A stretch of DNA of 64,000 bases from Tilletia caries (taxonomy: Eukaryota; Basidiomycota; Exobasidiomycetes; Tilletiales; Tilletiaceae): positions 124,001 through 188,000 of the forward strand of contig JALUTQ010000035.1 in NCBI GenBank assembly GCA_032718865.1, read 5' to 3'. Positions within the stretch are counted from its first letter, which is position 1, and each line of letters begins with the position of its first letter. The notes below the pieces were generated by a model. It was given only the letters and a program-made list of their open reading frames with translations. It was not told where the DNA came from and searched no databases. A program made the position numbers and the translations under genes. Below, piece by piece: positions 42,185 to 53,567 of this stretch.

Positions 42185-42491
42185 GGACGCGCAGGAAATG
42201 TGAGCCTCCGCGTTCCCTTTTATGTTAAGGTCGATCCCGAACTGACCTTTTCACACTTCTACTCAACCAGGTGGCGAGTCGGTCACGTCGTCCGTTCTTT
42301 CCGCCCCGACCGTCTAAGCAAATCCCCTTCTCAATCCGCTGATCATGGCGGAGTGCAGTGGCGTTGAAGCTACCTACCTATGTCCTTTCGAACTCTTTCT
42401 CCTAAGCTAGGACCCTTCTTCGTCATCTCGCATTGCGCACGTCCTTCTATCTTTGTGTTGCAAAACGCACACGTAAAAATGCTATTCGCGC
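42185..42491 (+). pseudogene. Duplicated 3' end of ilv5
   Basis: GACGCGCAGGAAATG, the intron segment TATGTTAAGGTCGATCCCGA and the last exon (WRVGHVVRSFRPDR) match the end of ilv5 at 17590-17735. The similarity goes on weakly through the ilv5 3' flank, is broken by the element at 42492-47686, and resumes at 47687 (CTATTCGCGCATAGCT) to match 17915-17935. The intron is kept, so this is a DNA-level duplication and not a retrocopy. It has no upstream coding exons and must be non-functional. Confidence 0.82.
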
Positions 42492-43372
42492 GGGTCTTAT
42501 GAAAGTTGCCCCACCAACTTTTGCCCTACGGCAACTTTGGGAGGGCAATTTTCGCATCCCACAATTTCGAATCTGAAAGTTGCCCCAATAGATTTGCCCA
42601 TCGGCCCCCATTCCAGCAAAGTTGCCTCGACGATTCATTGCCTTCACGCAACCTTTGCGGCAAAGTTGCCCTTGACCTCTTTAATTGCCCTGGGTTAAAT
42701 TGCCCTAAGGACTAAGGTGCCTACGGTTTATTTTTGCTTAAAATTGCCCTTGCCATCTGGGTTGCCCTGAGGCCAAGGATGAAGGAACTGACCAAATTTG
42801 CCCTGATTTGATACGATTTGCCCCACTCCCTCCAGTCACGCATAATTGCCCTCGGAATAGGTGAGTTTGCCCGCCACAGCCAGGAACTGAGGGAGGGCAA
42901 ATTTTATATGATCCCGGGCAAAAATAGTGTTCATGTGATGGGAGGGCAGATTTCTGGAGAGGGAAAAATATGCTTGTCGGCTGCCGACAAGGCAAACGGC
43001 CTTGGGCAAGAGGCAACTTTCGTAGGGCAAGTTTACGAGTTCCCCTCTGCGAACGTCAAAGTTGCCCAAATACTGAGGCCGATTTGCTTTTGCTAGGCAA
43101 GTCGTCCAGGCAACTTTCACGATGTCAGAGGTGGATTGGGAGAGTTGCCCGAAAACAGGGCAAATCGAGAAGTTCGCGGAGGGCAACTTTCGTGTTTTTA
43201 CACCCTATATTCGTGAAAATTGCCCTAGGGCACTTGCCCACGCCTTCGTGAGAGCCTGTTCAACAGGAGCGTCAGGACGCGTGTTTTGACGCACTTCTCC
43301 GTCACGAGAAAGTCTCTGCAAAAAAAAAAAGGTCGTCTTGACGCTCTCGAGTCTAAATCAAATCACCGGGTG

Positions 43373-44774
43373 AGAGAGAGAGAGAGAAATCGATTCCGCT
43401 GACCACGCTAAAAGCGTCTGGCAAACACGGCACGCGTCAAAACGCGACGCGTACACCCCGAAGGGTGCCCTAAGTACATCGAGCCAATACAGCTAAGCTG
43501 CCAAATCCAAGGTGTAGAGACAAGCTCTTGAGAGAAAGGGGTGTGCTGTACCACTCCTCCGTCGGCGGTACTGAACGCAGCAGACGAAGGAGTGTGGTGG
43601 CTTTGAGAGGAATCCGAGAAGCATTGGAAAATGAGAATGGAAGGGGGAAGCGGATGAAGAGAAAAGCCGGGCCTTGGTTGGGAAGATTGGTGGCCGCGGA
43701 CACCTGATGTGGTAGTGTCGGGCGTCGGCCGAGGCGGTGAACCCCTGTGCTGGAGCGGTTGTTCGCTGGCAGTCGTGAAAGTCCCAGGTGCATACGAGTA
43801 GGCTCAACAAGTCCCTGGCCGCCACAGGTCCAAGTTCTGCCACAGCTCACTAGTGGTGTGTGATGATGATGAGGGAAAGTTGCAGATCGTGGTGCTCAAG
43901 CACGATCCTCACTAAAACCGGCTCATATCTGCTGCGCTCGTATGCCCCCGAAACCTTCGCAAAAGCCAGGAACGCCCGGATTCCAGCGTCGGTGTTCAGC
44001 AGGTCGCGTTCCGAGTATGTCCTGCCGGTTTGCTCGTCTTGTAGTAGCGGCTGATGTTTGATGAAGACCGGGCACCGCAGGGGGTGGAACCGTGTCCGTC
44101 GCTCGCCGCAGATGCATTCCGTTTGTGCTTCCAAGTGGTGAAACCGCTCGTGGTAGCTGGCGAAGTCGCCGTGTCCCGTCCTCATTTGCAAGAGTAGGCC
44201 AAGGTCTTTGCGCCGTAAAGTCAAGGCGTTGCTTGGTCGTAGTGTTGGTGCTGTGTGGACCGTTTGGAAGTATGTGCTTGCGCTCGATTCCGCCGTCTCC
44301 GCTCTTGTTGTCCTCCACCGTTCCAACGCCCTTTCGCGTGCCTTTCGCCTCGCCCACGCCAATGATGCCCGTACTACTCTCCCCTCCTCTTCCCCCTCCG
44401 CTCCTTCATTGGCCAACTCGTCCGCCTCTTCGTTTCCCTCTACGTCCGTGTGCCCCGGCACCCACTCCATCCGCAGTGTGTGGTCTTGTCCTTCGTCCAA
44501 CCATTCCTTCGCTCGCCTGATGAATGCCCGAATGTATCGCTGACTTGACGTGCTTGTTCCCGACGCTGTTGAGCGTAGTACCGAGTCGTTGTCCGAGTAT
44601 ATGTTGATGCTTTCCGCCTTTAGCCTTCGTGCCAATTCCGTCCCCGCTCGCAGACCGTTCCACAGTGCGATCGCCTCCGCGTCGTAGACCTCCCTCGTGC
44701 TGCCCGTAAAATCCTTTGCCCTACTCCACAGGTCTCCGTCATAGTAAACCGCCCACCCTGCTCCTGTCCGCCCG
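43373..44774 (-). mobile_element. 5'-truncated LINE, RNase H end, 15-bp duplication
   Basis: TCAAATCACCGGGTG lies directly at 43358-43372 and 44775-44789. On the minus strand the element begins inside an RNase H domain: FDGRTGAGWAVYYDGDLWS, VYDAEAIALWNGL, INIYSDNDSVLRS, and MEWVPGHTDVEGNEEADELA. A C-terminal Cys-containing region follows (CICGERRTRFHPLRCP) to a stop at 43850. The 3' end is a (CT)n-like tail next to the duplication. Truncation at the 5' side and a long duplication are signs of target-primed reverse transcription. Confidence 0.88.
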
Positions 44775-45053
44775 TCAAATCACCGGGTGTTCAGCTGGCC
44801 CATGCTGATGATGTGTGAGAGAGGTGCTCATCAGAATTTCGCGTGGCGCGGTGCGTGATGCGTCGAGTCTTGGGATGGAGGTCTCGACCCCCATGACCCA
44901 TCTCATTTTCATATGTGTGACGCGGATCATGACTCAAAATTTAAGTCTCCGTGACAGTCTGACTGGCCAGCTGAACAGGCATGACGCGACGCAAGGAATC
45001 ATGATTTGCGCTTATTTTGCCACTTAGGAGGATCGCGTCAGACGCTCCTGTTG

Positions 45054-47369
45054 GAGGTAAAGCACAGAAGGGGATAGATTTTAGCCGCAAACCACAAATG
45101 GGGATAGCTTTTCAAATTATCACACAATGGTATTGATCTTTCGGCCGAGATTGTATTGACTTATGTCAGCCTTATGAGGGACGGGCAGACATGCAATTGG
45201 AAGAGAAAGGAAAGGACACATTGGATTGCACGAGGGGAAATATGATAGAAGAGTCAAGAGAGCGGTACTCAAGCACGGTTGAGGAAGTGAAAGATGCGGC
45301 ACTGTTTAGCAGTGTGGGAGGGTTCTCCGCACTTCCTGCAGAAAGAGGGAACAGGAGGAGTGTTGGAGGGAAGGGGAGTAGAGCTGGGACCTTGGCTAGC
45401 TTCTACGTTCCTTTTGGGGACGACCCTTCTTGGTTCTGTAGTCAGGAGCGGAAACTGTTGGAAGGAAGCTCATCCGAGGTGACAGGCACGTAAGGCGTTG
45501 CGTAAGTTTGGCGCAGAGCCACCGTCGTCCACAGCACGTGGGCGTACTTAACCGGAGGAGACCTTACTGCCGAGGCCAGGGCACATAGGTGCGCGCAGGG
45601 GAGCATCATCAGCTGCGGCACTCCGCACGTGCAAGCACTGGTGTGCTGTTTTGGGTCGACAGAAAGTTTGACCGTGTACTGCTTGTTGCTGGACCCCTGA
45701 CGCAAGCCCAGTAGTTCCGCTAGCCGCAACAACCTTCATGCGGCGGGCATCCTGCAATACCTGCACAAAGAGACCGTGCGGGTGCGGCGCCAGGACCTGT
45801 TTCCATCCCGTGATCGCCTTTTGGCCCTCGAAGAAGTGGCGCATCTCGTAATTGTAAATTGTAACCATAAGCTGCAGAGGCGACAGCTCGCGACGAAGGT
45901 GGAGAGCCGAGTTGCCAATCTCACTGAGATTGCTGGTGACATGGTCGAAACGCCGCCCGAGGAAGGCATACGATGCCCAGTGCACGTGAGGAATGTTGGC
46001 ATCGCTGACATAGGCTGCAGCATCGACCTTATGCAGCTTTAATTCGTCCACAATCGAATCGAATTTTGTTTTGGTCTCTGCGTAGACCAGTCGCCAGAAG
46101 ATCTGCCGGGCGGTGGCACCAAAGTGTGTTTTGGCATTCCCCGCGAGATGTCAGCAGCAGTATCCCTCCACAGCCTCGGGAACCACCTCTTTGATTGCCG
46201 TCAGCAGTCCTTTCTGACAGTCAGATATGATCGAAGTGTGAGAGGCGCCAATGTCGGGAATGGCAAAGAGCAGCATGCGTAGGAACCATTCCCACGTGCT
46301 CTGGGTCTCGTTGCGGACCAGAGCCCAGGCGAGGATAATCAGATTGCTGTCTGCGTCCATCGTAGCCGCAAGAAGCGGGCACATGCGGTGCCTGTTCTTG
46401 GTCCAAGTGCCGTCGACAGCCACAAATGGATTGCATGCAGATTAATGCCCTTGCGAATTTACCCTCCTCAGGCAGATGGGCAGTGTGTGCGTTCTGAACG
46501 GCCGATTTGACCATGGCTAGCCAAGCCTCAATCTGACGGAATTCGTCTAGGTGAGCATCTGTATCAGAGCCGACAATAGTCTGCCGGGCAGCGGGCTTAA
46601 TGATTGTTGTTGGGGCGGATCAATGCCGTACGTCGCCTTGAGGTGCGACATAAGCTGCCCGTCCGTCGTCTTTTGGTCGACGGGCATCGACGAGCGGATC
46701 TGTATGCAATAACACCAATAAAGCACTTCCATCAATATAGTCTGTCAGCCATACGCGAGAGCGCACCAGCGGTCAGTGATGGCCATAACCATGGAGATTT
46801 ATTTATGTGGTGGAGGACTGGGAGTCGCTGATGCTCACAAAATTGACCAAATAGCTATGCTCATTGTGGCTTGCGCTGCCCGTGTGGATTTGCCCGCACA
46901 AACATGCTCGCCCTTGAGAACCGTGAGCGTGACGACTTCAGGACCCTTTTTTGAATGATTGCGCGCTGGCTGAAGCTGCACTGCTTATCGGAGCAGCGGG
47001 CGGTCGCCCAAATGGACTTCAATTCAGGGAAGCGAATGTTGAAGTGGCACTTTAGAGCGTAGTGCCGCGCCGCCTCTTTGAAGTCGTGCATGGTGCTATA
47101 TTCCGCATTGAGAGCAAGCGCGGGGCGCGCGCCTGCAGAGTGCTGCCGTACGGGCGGTATGGCTGAGGCGCGATGAGTGAACGTGCTCGATGGGACTGGC
47201 GGTGATCTGAATGGCTTGTTTGATTACTAGAACTACTACATGGTTGCAGGTGCGTACCTTCCTCGACGGGCGGGGCCCCCCTACTAACTGTCCCATTCTA
47301 TGATAATCTGAAAAACTATCCCCATCTGTGATTTGTGGCCAAAATCTATCCCCTTCTGTGCTTTACCTC
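45054..47369. mobile_element. MULE (Mutator-like element), 9-bp duplication
   Basis: The ends GAGGTAAAGCACAGAAGGGG (45054) and its complement (to 47369) form inverted repeats extended by AAACCACAAATGGGGATAG-like sequence. The 9-bp duplication CTCCTGTTG is at 45045-45053 and 47370-47378, as expected for Mutator. A decayed MULE transposase lies on the minus strand. It inserted into the right terminal repeat of the element at 43252. Confidence 0.9.
45450..47091 (-). pseudogene. MULE transposase, broken
   Basis: In order on the minus strand: N-terminal MuDR-like region (FKEAARHYALKCHFNIRF, 47091-46990), then FVAVDGTWTKNRHRMCPLL with the first catalytic Asp (about 46425). Next come ETQSTWEWFLRMLL, SDCQKGLLTAIKEVVPEA with the second Asp, and YCC followed by an in-frame TGA at 46151-46153 where the family has a conserved Gln before His-Leu-Ala. 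The frame goes on as HLAGNAKTHFG and VDELKLHKVDAAAYV. It ends, after a further shift, with the SWIM-type motif CTCGVPQLMMLPCAH. At least two frame changes and one nonsense codon make it inactive. Confidence 0.85.
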
Positions 47370-47390
47370 CTCCTGTTGAACAGGCTCATG

Positions 47391-47686
47391 ATGAGACATG
47401 AGGGCCCAAAAGCAGGGTTCAATCCAGTTTTGCACTTGCCGCGAAAGGGGCAATAATCCTCCCCAAAACTTATTTACAGACGTTTGTTATCATTTGCAAG
47501 GTGCTGCATTACGAGAAGAAGACAGTGCTTTCGCGCAGTCGTTGCGGTGGCTCTGGGCGGATGTTGGTTCTCGGCGGGTCTCGTCGGGTTTGAGCGAGGA
47601 TGGGCGGCCAAAAATGGCGCAAAAGCCTGACACGTGAACTGCCCTCCTATTTGCCCTGACAGGGCAAGGGCAACTTTCTGTGACCC
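47391..47686. other. Right arm of the GGGCAACTTTC element
   Basis: Noncoding. It ends in the block TTTGCCCTGACAGGGCAAGG and CAACTTTCTGTGACCC, which matches the reverse of 20535-20580. Confidence 0.6.
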
Positions 47687-47890
47687 CTATTCGCGCATAG
47701 CTGTTCTCTGGACTGCCTTGTTTCCCCGAAGCGACAAGGCGGCGACAAGGGTTCGGCGATTAAGCGCGATCGGGGCGCGCTCGGGCGCGATTTGACTACT
47801 ATCTTTAGCACGCTCACGTCGAGAGTGTTCATATATTGCAATAAATTGAGACCGACATCAACTTTCCCTCATAGTTCAGCGGTTAGTGAT

Positions 47891-48626
47891 CATGGCTCGG
47901 CACGACTATGGGATTTGACGACTATTACGACTATAGCCTCATACGACTATGAGCAACTATAGCCACAGCCGCTGATAGTCGCACTTACGACTATGACTAT
48001 GACTATGCTCCAGAAAATGTAAGACTATAGTCGCCATAGTCGTTAAAAATCTGGTCTAAAATTGATTTTGCGACTATAGTCGGACAATAGCTGGACGTCA
48101 AGGCTATAGTCGCAGCAAACAATTCGGCTATAGTCCGACTATAGTATGTCATGGTCTGACTATAGCTTGGAGTTGCGACTATAGCCGCAGGCGCGACCGC
48201 CACCGCTATAGTCAGACTATGACATTTATTGTCCATGAAACACTATTGCCAGTCATAGTGCGACTATTATCGCTGAATAGTCGAACTATATCCTGAAAAT
48301 ATTCAATTTTAGACAATGGAAGGCGACCTACACTATGATTGTTTATAGTCTGAAATAAGAAATTTAATATGCAACTATAGTGCGAAAATTATTGTCGTAA
48401 AGTCCGACTATAGTGGCGCACAGGCGTCACAATTTTGGCTATAGTCACACTATAGTGCAAAATTCGGCTGCGCAAAAGCCTGCGACTATAGTCGACTATG
48501 ACACTATAGTCAGACTTACGACTATGACTATTTCGGATTTTCAAAAAACGCCTACGACTACGACTACGACTATGTATTATGACTATGCCAAAAAAAACGT
48601 GCGACTATAGTCGGAGCCGAGCCCTG
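47891..48626. mobile_element. hAT MITE B, inverted copy of MITE A
   Basis: The 8-bp duplication TTAGTGAT lies at 47883-47890 and 48627-48634. It starts CATGGCTCGGCACGACTATG and ends GGAGCCGAGCCCTG. Its 736 bp align along their length with the reverse complement of 23408-24131, including the same order of imperfect ACTATAGTCG units. The insertion site has a tRNA-like A-box (TAGTTCAGCGGTTAGTG) on its left. Confidence 0.9.
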
Positions 48627-48996
48627 TTAGTGATGCAGCTTGCTATTGTTCAAGTCTGTGATTAGATTCCCATTTGGTCTTTGGATCATTCTTTTTTCCC
48701 TTTTTTCCTCTTTTTTCGACTTGGTCGCTAAGTTAGGATAGCAGTCAACATTTCTTTTGCGGGTTAGAGTTAGCGCGTAGTGGGCAGGATTAGACATGAT
48801 AGCAATGGAGACGGACAAGACTGTCCTTTTGGTTGAGGGGGTTCCGGCCTCCGGGGGGGCAAAGCCCCGCCGAGCTGGAAGTGGGGTCACGTGTACCAGG
48901 GATTGGCACTGTTAATCGCCGAATCACCGCTCAGGCCCTGTCCAGTTGCGAGCGCGCGCCCTGATTTTGGCGCTCAACCCACTGGGCGCGAGCCCC

Positions 48997-51609
48997 GGGC
49001 TATGCGCGAGTCCAGAGCACCAGGCGCAGGCCTCCACCACGCCTTCACGCAAGCCAGCGCCCCTGCCAATCTCTCCGACATGCAAGCGGCGTCATACCCA
49101 ACACCACTACCAGATTTGGCCATCCGCCCAGAACACCTGTCCGCAGCATTGGAGCGAATGTTCGCTTCCAAGACGGCGGATCCGCACGGCGTGACTACGC
49201 AGGTGCTCAAGCGGATTTGGCATACCATTCTTCCCCTCTTTAGCAGCATCGTGGAGACCGGCATGCGCCTAGGTCACTATCCACCGGTGTTCAAATCGGC
49301 ACACACCCTCGTTCTCCGCAAACCCCGCCGAGGAGACTACTCGGCACCATCATCGTGGCGCCCAATCGATCTAATCAGTCGGCTGGGTCTGATATGGGAT
49401 TCTGCGCTCGCGGCACGGCTGAGCTTCCTCGCTGAGACCCACCACCTGCTTCCTGACACTCACTTCGGCGGACGGCCAGCGAGATCTACCTCAGACGCGT
49501 TGGTGTGCATGGAGGAACGAATTCTCGATGAGTGGAGGAGAGGTAGAATGTGTGGGTTCCTGTCGTTCGACTCTAAGGCCGCGTTTCCCAGCATGCGTCG
49601 CGACCGGCTCTGCCACAATCTACGCATGGCCGAAGTACCCGCGAACGCGGTCGACCTCGTCAAATCATGGCACAACAATCGATGGGTCCGATACATCATC
49701 AGCGAATACCTTTGTCAGGCCCTACACCGACAGGATGGGTGCCCTCAAGGCTCGCCATTGTCCCCGCTTCTGTCCCTGTTCTACAATGCACCACTCCTCG
49801 ACCGTATCGATGAGCTCGGCCCTGATTTCCACGCGACGGGCTACATCGACGATATCGGGGTGTTGGTTTCGGGCAGAGATGAGCGCGAGGTACACGAGCA
49901 CCTCCAGATGGTCGCACCACACACTCGATGGTGGCAGGACTCCCACGGTACTCTGCTGGACCTCAAGAAGACGCACTTCACCATCTTCTCCCGCACTCAA
50001 TCGAGCTCCGAACCGCGAGACTTGGCGTTCGATGGCCAGGTGATCCCATGGCAGCCAACAGTCGAGCTGCTCGGCGTGATCCTAGACCACCAGCTCCGTT
50101 TTCGGGAGCAACGCGCAAGAACGATCCAGCGCGCACAAGGAGCATGGCTAGCAATATCATCACTGGGAAACTCGGTCAAAGGCCTTGGTGTGTCCCACTT
50201 ACTGCGCCTATTCCGATGCGTTGCGGTGCCTCGGATGGAATACGGAGCGTTGGTGTGGCATAGGGTCGAATCAAACCCGGCGGCGGTCAAGAAGTTACAA
50301 GGCATCCAAAATACGGCACTCAGGCGCGCCCTCGGTGCCTTCAGGACCACGCCAGTGGACGCGCTGCACTTTGACTCCAACCTCCCCACCATTCGAGCAC
50401 ACCTGGACATCAGAGTTTCGGAACAGGCAGCCAAACTTCTCACAGGCAGCAGCACAAATCCGGCATCAACCGCAGCTAGAAAAGCCCTGCGACGCCCAAC
50501 GAATCGCTTCACCACGAATCTGGCCCTCATCTTCCGCCAGCTGGTCTCAATGGGAATCTCCTTCGAGTCGATCGAGCATCTTTCTCCACTGGCAGCAGAC
50601 GCAGGATGGAAGGGTCGGTTCGATGCCACCATTCAACCACGAGAACAGGCCATTACAGCGTGCGCTACCATCAAAGGCGATGCATTCAACCCTGTCTTTT
50701 TCTGCGACGAATCTCTGGTTGACGCAGGAGTTGGGGCAGCAGCATACGACCCGTGGTCCGGTCACAACAGCTCGCGCTTTATTGGAGGTTCTTGGGCACA
50801 CACTGTCTAAGAGGCTGAGCTCAAAGGGATCGCGATGGCCTTACAGCTGGCAGAAGCAGACTATGATGATCTGTGGTCCATCACCATCTGTGTCGACAAC
50901 CAGGCAGCCATCCGAGCACTGTCGACTCCACCAAGACGGACATCAGGACAGCACCTCCTCATCACCATCCACGAAGCGGTTCAAAGGATCCACTTACGAC
51001 ACCCGGAGTGCAGCTTTCAACTAATGTGGTGCCCAGGTCACGAAGGAGTCGTCGGAAATGAGGTTGCAGATGGGTTGGCAAAGGCAGCGGCCAGAGCCGT
51101 GGGAGATGGAAACAGCACCGAACCCGCAAGCCTGGCGGCAATCAAAATGAGATCACTCAACATCTATCAGGGATGGCCAGATACTGGGTGGGCAGAGGAG
51201 GAGGCTTCCACCGCCGAATCCGAGGCAAGACCGGCCGCAGCAGCACGGTGGCGGCGCTCTCTCGGCTGTCTCGGGCAGGCACCTCAGCAGTTGTTCAAGC
51301 ACGGTCAGGGCACGCGGGGACCAACACCTACCTTCACCGGTTTGGTCATGCGGAATCCCCAGAATGCACGACATGCGGGGTGCCGGAATCGATGCAAGTA
51401 TGCAACACCTCCTCATCTCATGCAGACGATATGCAGACGCAAGGTCTGCTTTTGGTCGGTCGCTTCGGTCGAAAGGTTTGCCCGACACACAGCTTCCGCA
51501 CCACCTAAGCCCAGCAGCCTTCCATGACCTGGCAAAGTTCCTTCTCAGCACCGGCAAGTTCAAGTCGCACCAACTTGCCATCAACGAGCCGATCACTATC
51601 GCTCCCTAG
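48997..51609 (+). pseudogene. LINE ORF2: reverse transcriptase and RNase H, broken
   Basis: The frame is open from the 5' truncation through the whole RT. It has SSWRPIDLISRLGLIWD, GGRPARSTSDAL, FLSFDSKAAFPSMRRD with the motif A Asp, GCPQGSPLSPLLSLFYN, and TGYIDDIGVLVSG with the catalytic Asp pair. RNase H follows. TAA at 50808-50810 stands where a Tyr codon is expected, between GGSWAHTV and EAELKGIAMAL; RNase H then continues in the same frame (CVDNQAAIRAL, WCPGHEGVVGNEVADGLA). After about 51180 the frame changes at least twice, ending HLLISCRRYADARSAF and a stop at 51607-51609. Confidence 0.85.
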
Positions 51610-51920
51610 ACGGCTCAAATATTACTACACCATAGGTCCCCCTTCCCAGAATCCCAGATTCAGTATCATCTTTCACTTCTACCACATCCGAGGATGTGTC
51701 TCTTCCCAGCGGCTTCTCTCCCCTTGTCTCGATATCACCCTATTCGTGGCTCCCAATTTCCTCGCTTCGTAGCCGCGCCCAGTTGGGCTTTCTTTCTCCA
51801 GCATTCTCGTTTCCCTTGATCCTTCCCTTCTGTTCCATCACCTTTCGTTGCTCCATGTAAGGCTCCGGCCGACTGTCATAGGCGTTATGCCTCCATACAG
51901 AAATGATAACAACAACAACA
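48997..51920 (+). mobile_element. 5'-truncated LINE with RT and RNase H, 16-bp duplication
   Basis: ACTGGGCGCGAGCCCC lies at 48981-48996 and 51921-51936. The element starts within ORF2 upstream of the RT and ends in an (AAC)n tail at 51908-51920. Long direct duplications, 5' truncation and a simple-repeat tail are typical of LINE insertion. Its RNase H places it among RNase H-bearing LINEs such as the Tad group; the clade is not determined. Confidence 0.9.
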
Positions 51921-52084
51921 ACTGGGCGCGAGCCCCTCGCGCCGCGCTCTGAAAATTTGCGCTGATAGGGCGCGGGCTGGCAACTGGACAGCCTCGCGCT
52001 GGGAAGTGGGCTCTACTTTTGACCGGGACGGCTTTTGCTATCTCATTTTGTGACTTTGTATTACTTCTCATTTGGATTACAATA

Positions 52085-53325
52085 GTGGTGTAACGTGGTT
52101 GTAACTTTCAGAGCGGGCGCGAGGGCGCCCGCTCTGTGGGCCGACCTCGGGAGGTGGGCCCAGTGAGCGCGAGAATTGTGAGTGAGCGCGCTCTGAAAAT
52201 TCTGGGCCGCCGGCCCTGAAAATGCGCAACTGGACAGTCGCGCGCCTCATGTCTTTGCACACGGTGATGCTCGTGATGCCAGTTCTCATATGATCGCTCT
52301 GTATTCGGAGAAGGTGAAACTCACTCAAAGTGGTGTTGAAAGCGGGCAAAAGTAGCTTGTAATTGCTACTCGGAATACCGCGCCAATCAGGCCGGAGAGC
52401 TCGCGCCGCTAGGGCGGGAGGGAAAGCCGAACATGCGACTACAGGGCCTATATACACTCTGGGAAGAACAATTACTAAGGGACTGAGGACTCTAGGAATT
52501 GGCCGTGGGGGTACAAGTAGAAAACAGAAGGGACGTGCGACTGCTGAGTGTATGGATCGGCGTACGGGTTTGGCGAACGATTTTTGGTTTCGATAGTGGA
52601 GTGCGATGCGAATAAATGCGATGCGATGCGGATCTGAGCGATTGATGTGGAGAGCGAAGGAGCAGAGTGAGCGATACTGGAGGCGTATGTGAGGCCAAGG
52701 GAGTGGTGGGTGGGAAAGAAAAGTTGAAAGGTGAAAGCAAAGAGAAGAGGTACTGCGTGAGAGCGATTCGATCGTCGAGCCTGGTGCGACAGAGAAGAGC
52801 TGTGGTAGTCAGGAAGATGGTCGCGTCGGTTAAGTGCGCGACGCGTGTGTGTCACTCTTCTCGAGTCGGCTCGACAAGGGTCTGGCAATCCCTGCGCTTC
52901 ACGGCAAAGCCGTACTCCTGCCACGCGGCGCGGATTGGCCATCCATATCGGCCCACAGAGCGCGCGCTCATTTTTCAAAGTGGGGGCGCTCGCAACTGGA
53001 CAGGGCCTCAGGCGGTGTTCAGTTGCGGGCGCGCTCACCTTGAAAAATGAGCGCGCGCTCTGTTTTTTTTTTTGGGCCGACACGATTACAGAAGCATCAC
53101 GTGACTTTTGTATTGATCACAAAATCAATACAAACCACAAAATGAGAAAGCAGAGGCCGAGCCGGAGAAAGCAGAGGTGTCGCACTTCCCGGCGCAAGCG
53201 TTGTTCAGTTGCGGGCGCGCGCTCTGAGAAGCAGATTTTCAGAGCGCGGCGCGAGGGGCCTCGCGCTCTGTGTCTTGAGCGCCATTTTGGAGCGCGCGCC
53301 CGCAACTGAACACCGCCTCAGGATT
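52085..53325. repeat. Cluster of GC-rich MITE pieces
   Basis: Repeated ends GTCCAGTTGC or GTTCAGTTGC followed by G/C-rich GAGCGCGCGCC occur near 52215-52245, 52960-53060 and 53208-53318. The last looks like a complete 110-bp inverted-repeat unit (TGTTCAGTTGCGGGCGCGCG at left, its complement at right). AGAGCGCGCGCTC also recurs. Between 52265 and 52955 no gene is seen. Confidence 0.5.
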
Positions 53326-53567
53326 CGGGGAAATAAGGCCGTCCCTGTTCTCTCCTTTTCATCTTCCCGTTTCGTCGGGAGCGTGTGCTTGAGTCAGTGC
53401 TGTCGGAGGAACGAGAAGGAAAGGGTCGTGATTTTGGGTACATTTCGATGCCAGTCCGAGCGCGACGTGTACCTGCGCCTCTACTTATGCCCCCCAGGAG
53501 AAAACAAAGACTGATCCAAGGTTCTTTTTGTCGTGACTGGTGAGACGGCGAGATGCGAAGGGGAGAA

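Larger units (their letters stand above)
43252..47387. mobile_element. TIR element GAGCCTGTTCAACAGG, itself split twice
   Basis: GAGCCTGTTCAACAGGAGCG at 43252 recurs inverted at the right, where the MULE has cut it: GACGCTCCTGTTG at 45041-45053 and AACAGGCTC at 47379-47387. Its own body is small (43274-43357, 44790-45040). No clean target duplication was found. It contains the LINE at 43373 and the MULE at 45054. Confidence 0.65.
42492..47686. mobile_element. TIR element of the GGGCAACTTTC family, 10-bp duplication
   Basis: The ends are GGGTCTTATGAAAGTTGCCC at 42492 and the inverted GGGTCACAGAAAGTTGCCC ending at 47686. CTATTCGCGC flanks both sides (42482-42491 and 47687-47696). The empty site is seen in the ilv5 3' flank at 17915. 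A 9-10 bp duplication suggests a Mutator-like element. Its left arm (42492-43240) contains over twenty AAAGTTGCCC, GGGCAA and TTGCCC units. All other content consists of later insertions. Confidence 0.82.
48935..52000. mobile_element. GC-rich MITE split by a LINE
   Basis: AGGCCCTGTCCAGTTGCGAG at about 48935 and the inverted AGGCTGTCCAGTTGCCAGCC ending at about 52000 bracket GC-rich sequence. That sequence is continuous if the LINE at 48997-51920 is removed. Related ends occur several times in 52085-53325. No clear target duplication was found. Confidence 0.55.

Noticed and set aside
52475..53083. Minus-strand ORF of 202 codons
   Set aside because: It crosses GC-rich MITE pieces and a poly-T tract; the composition is that of translated repeats.
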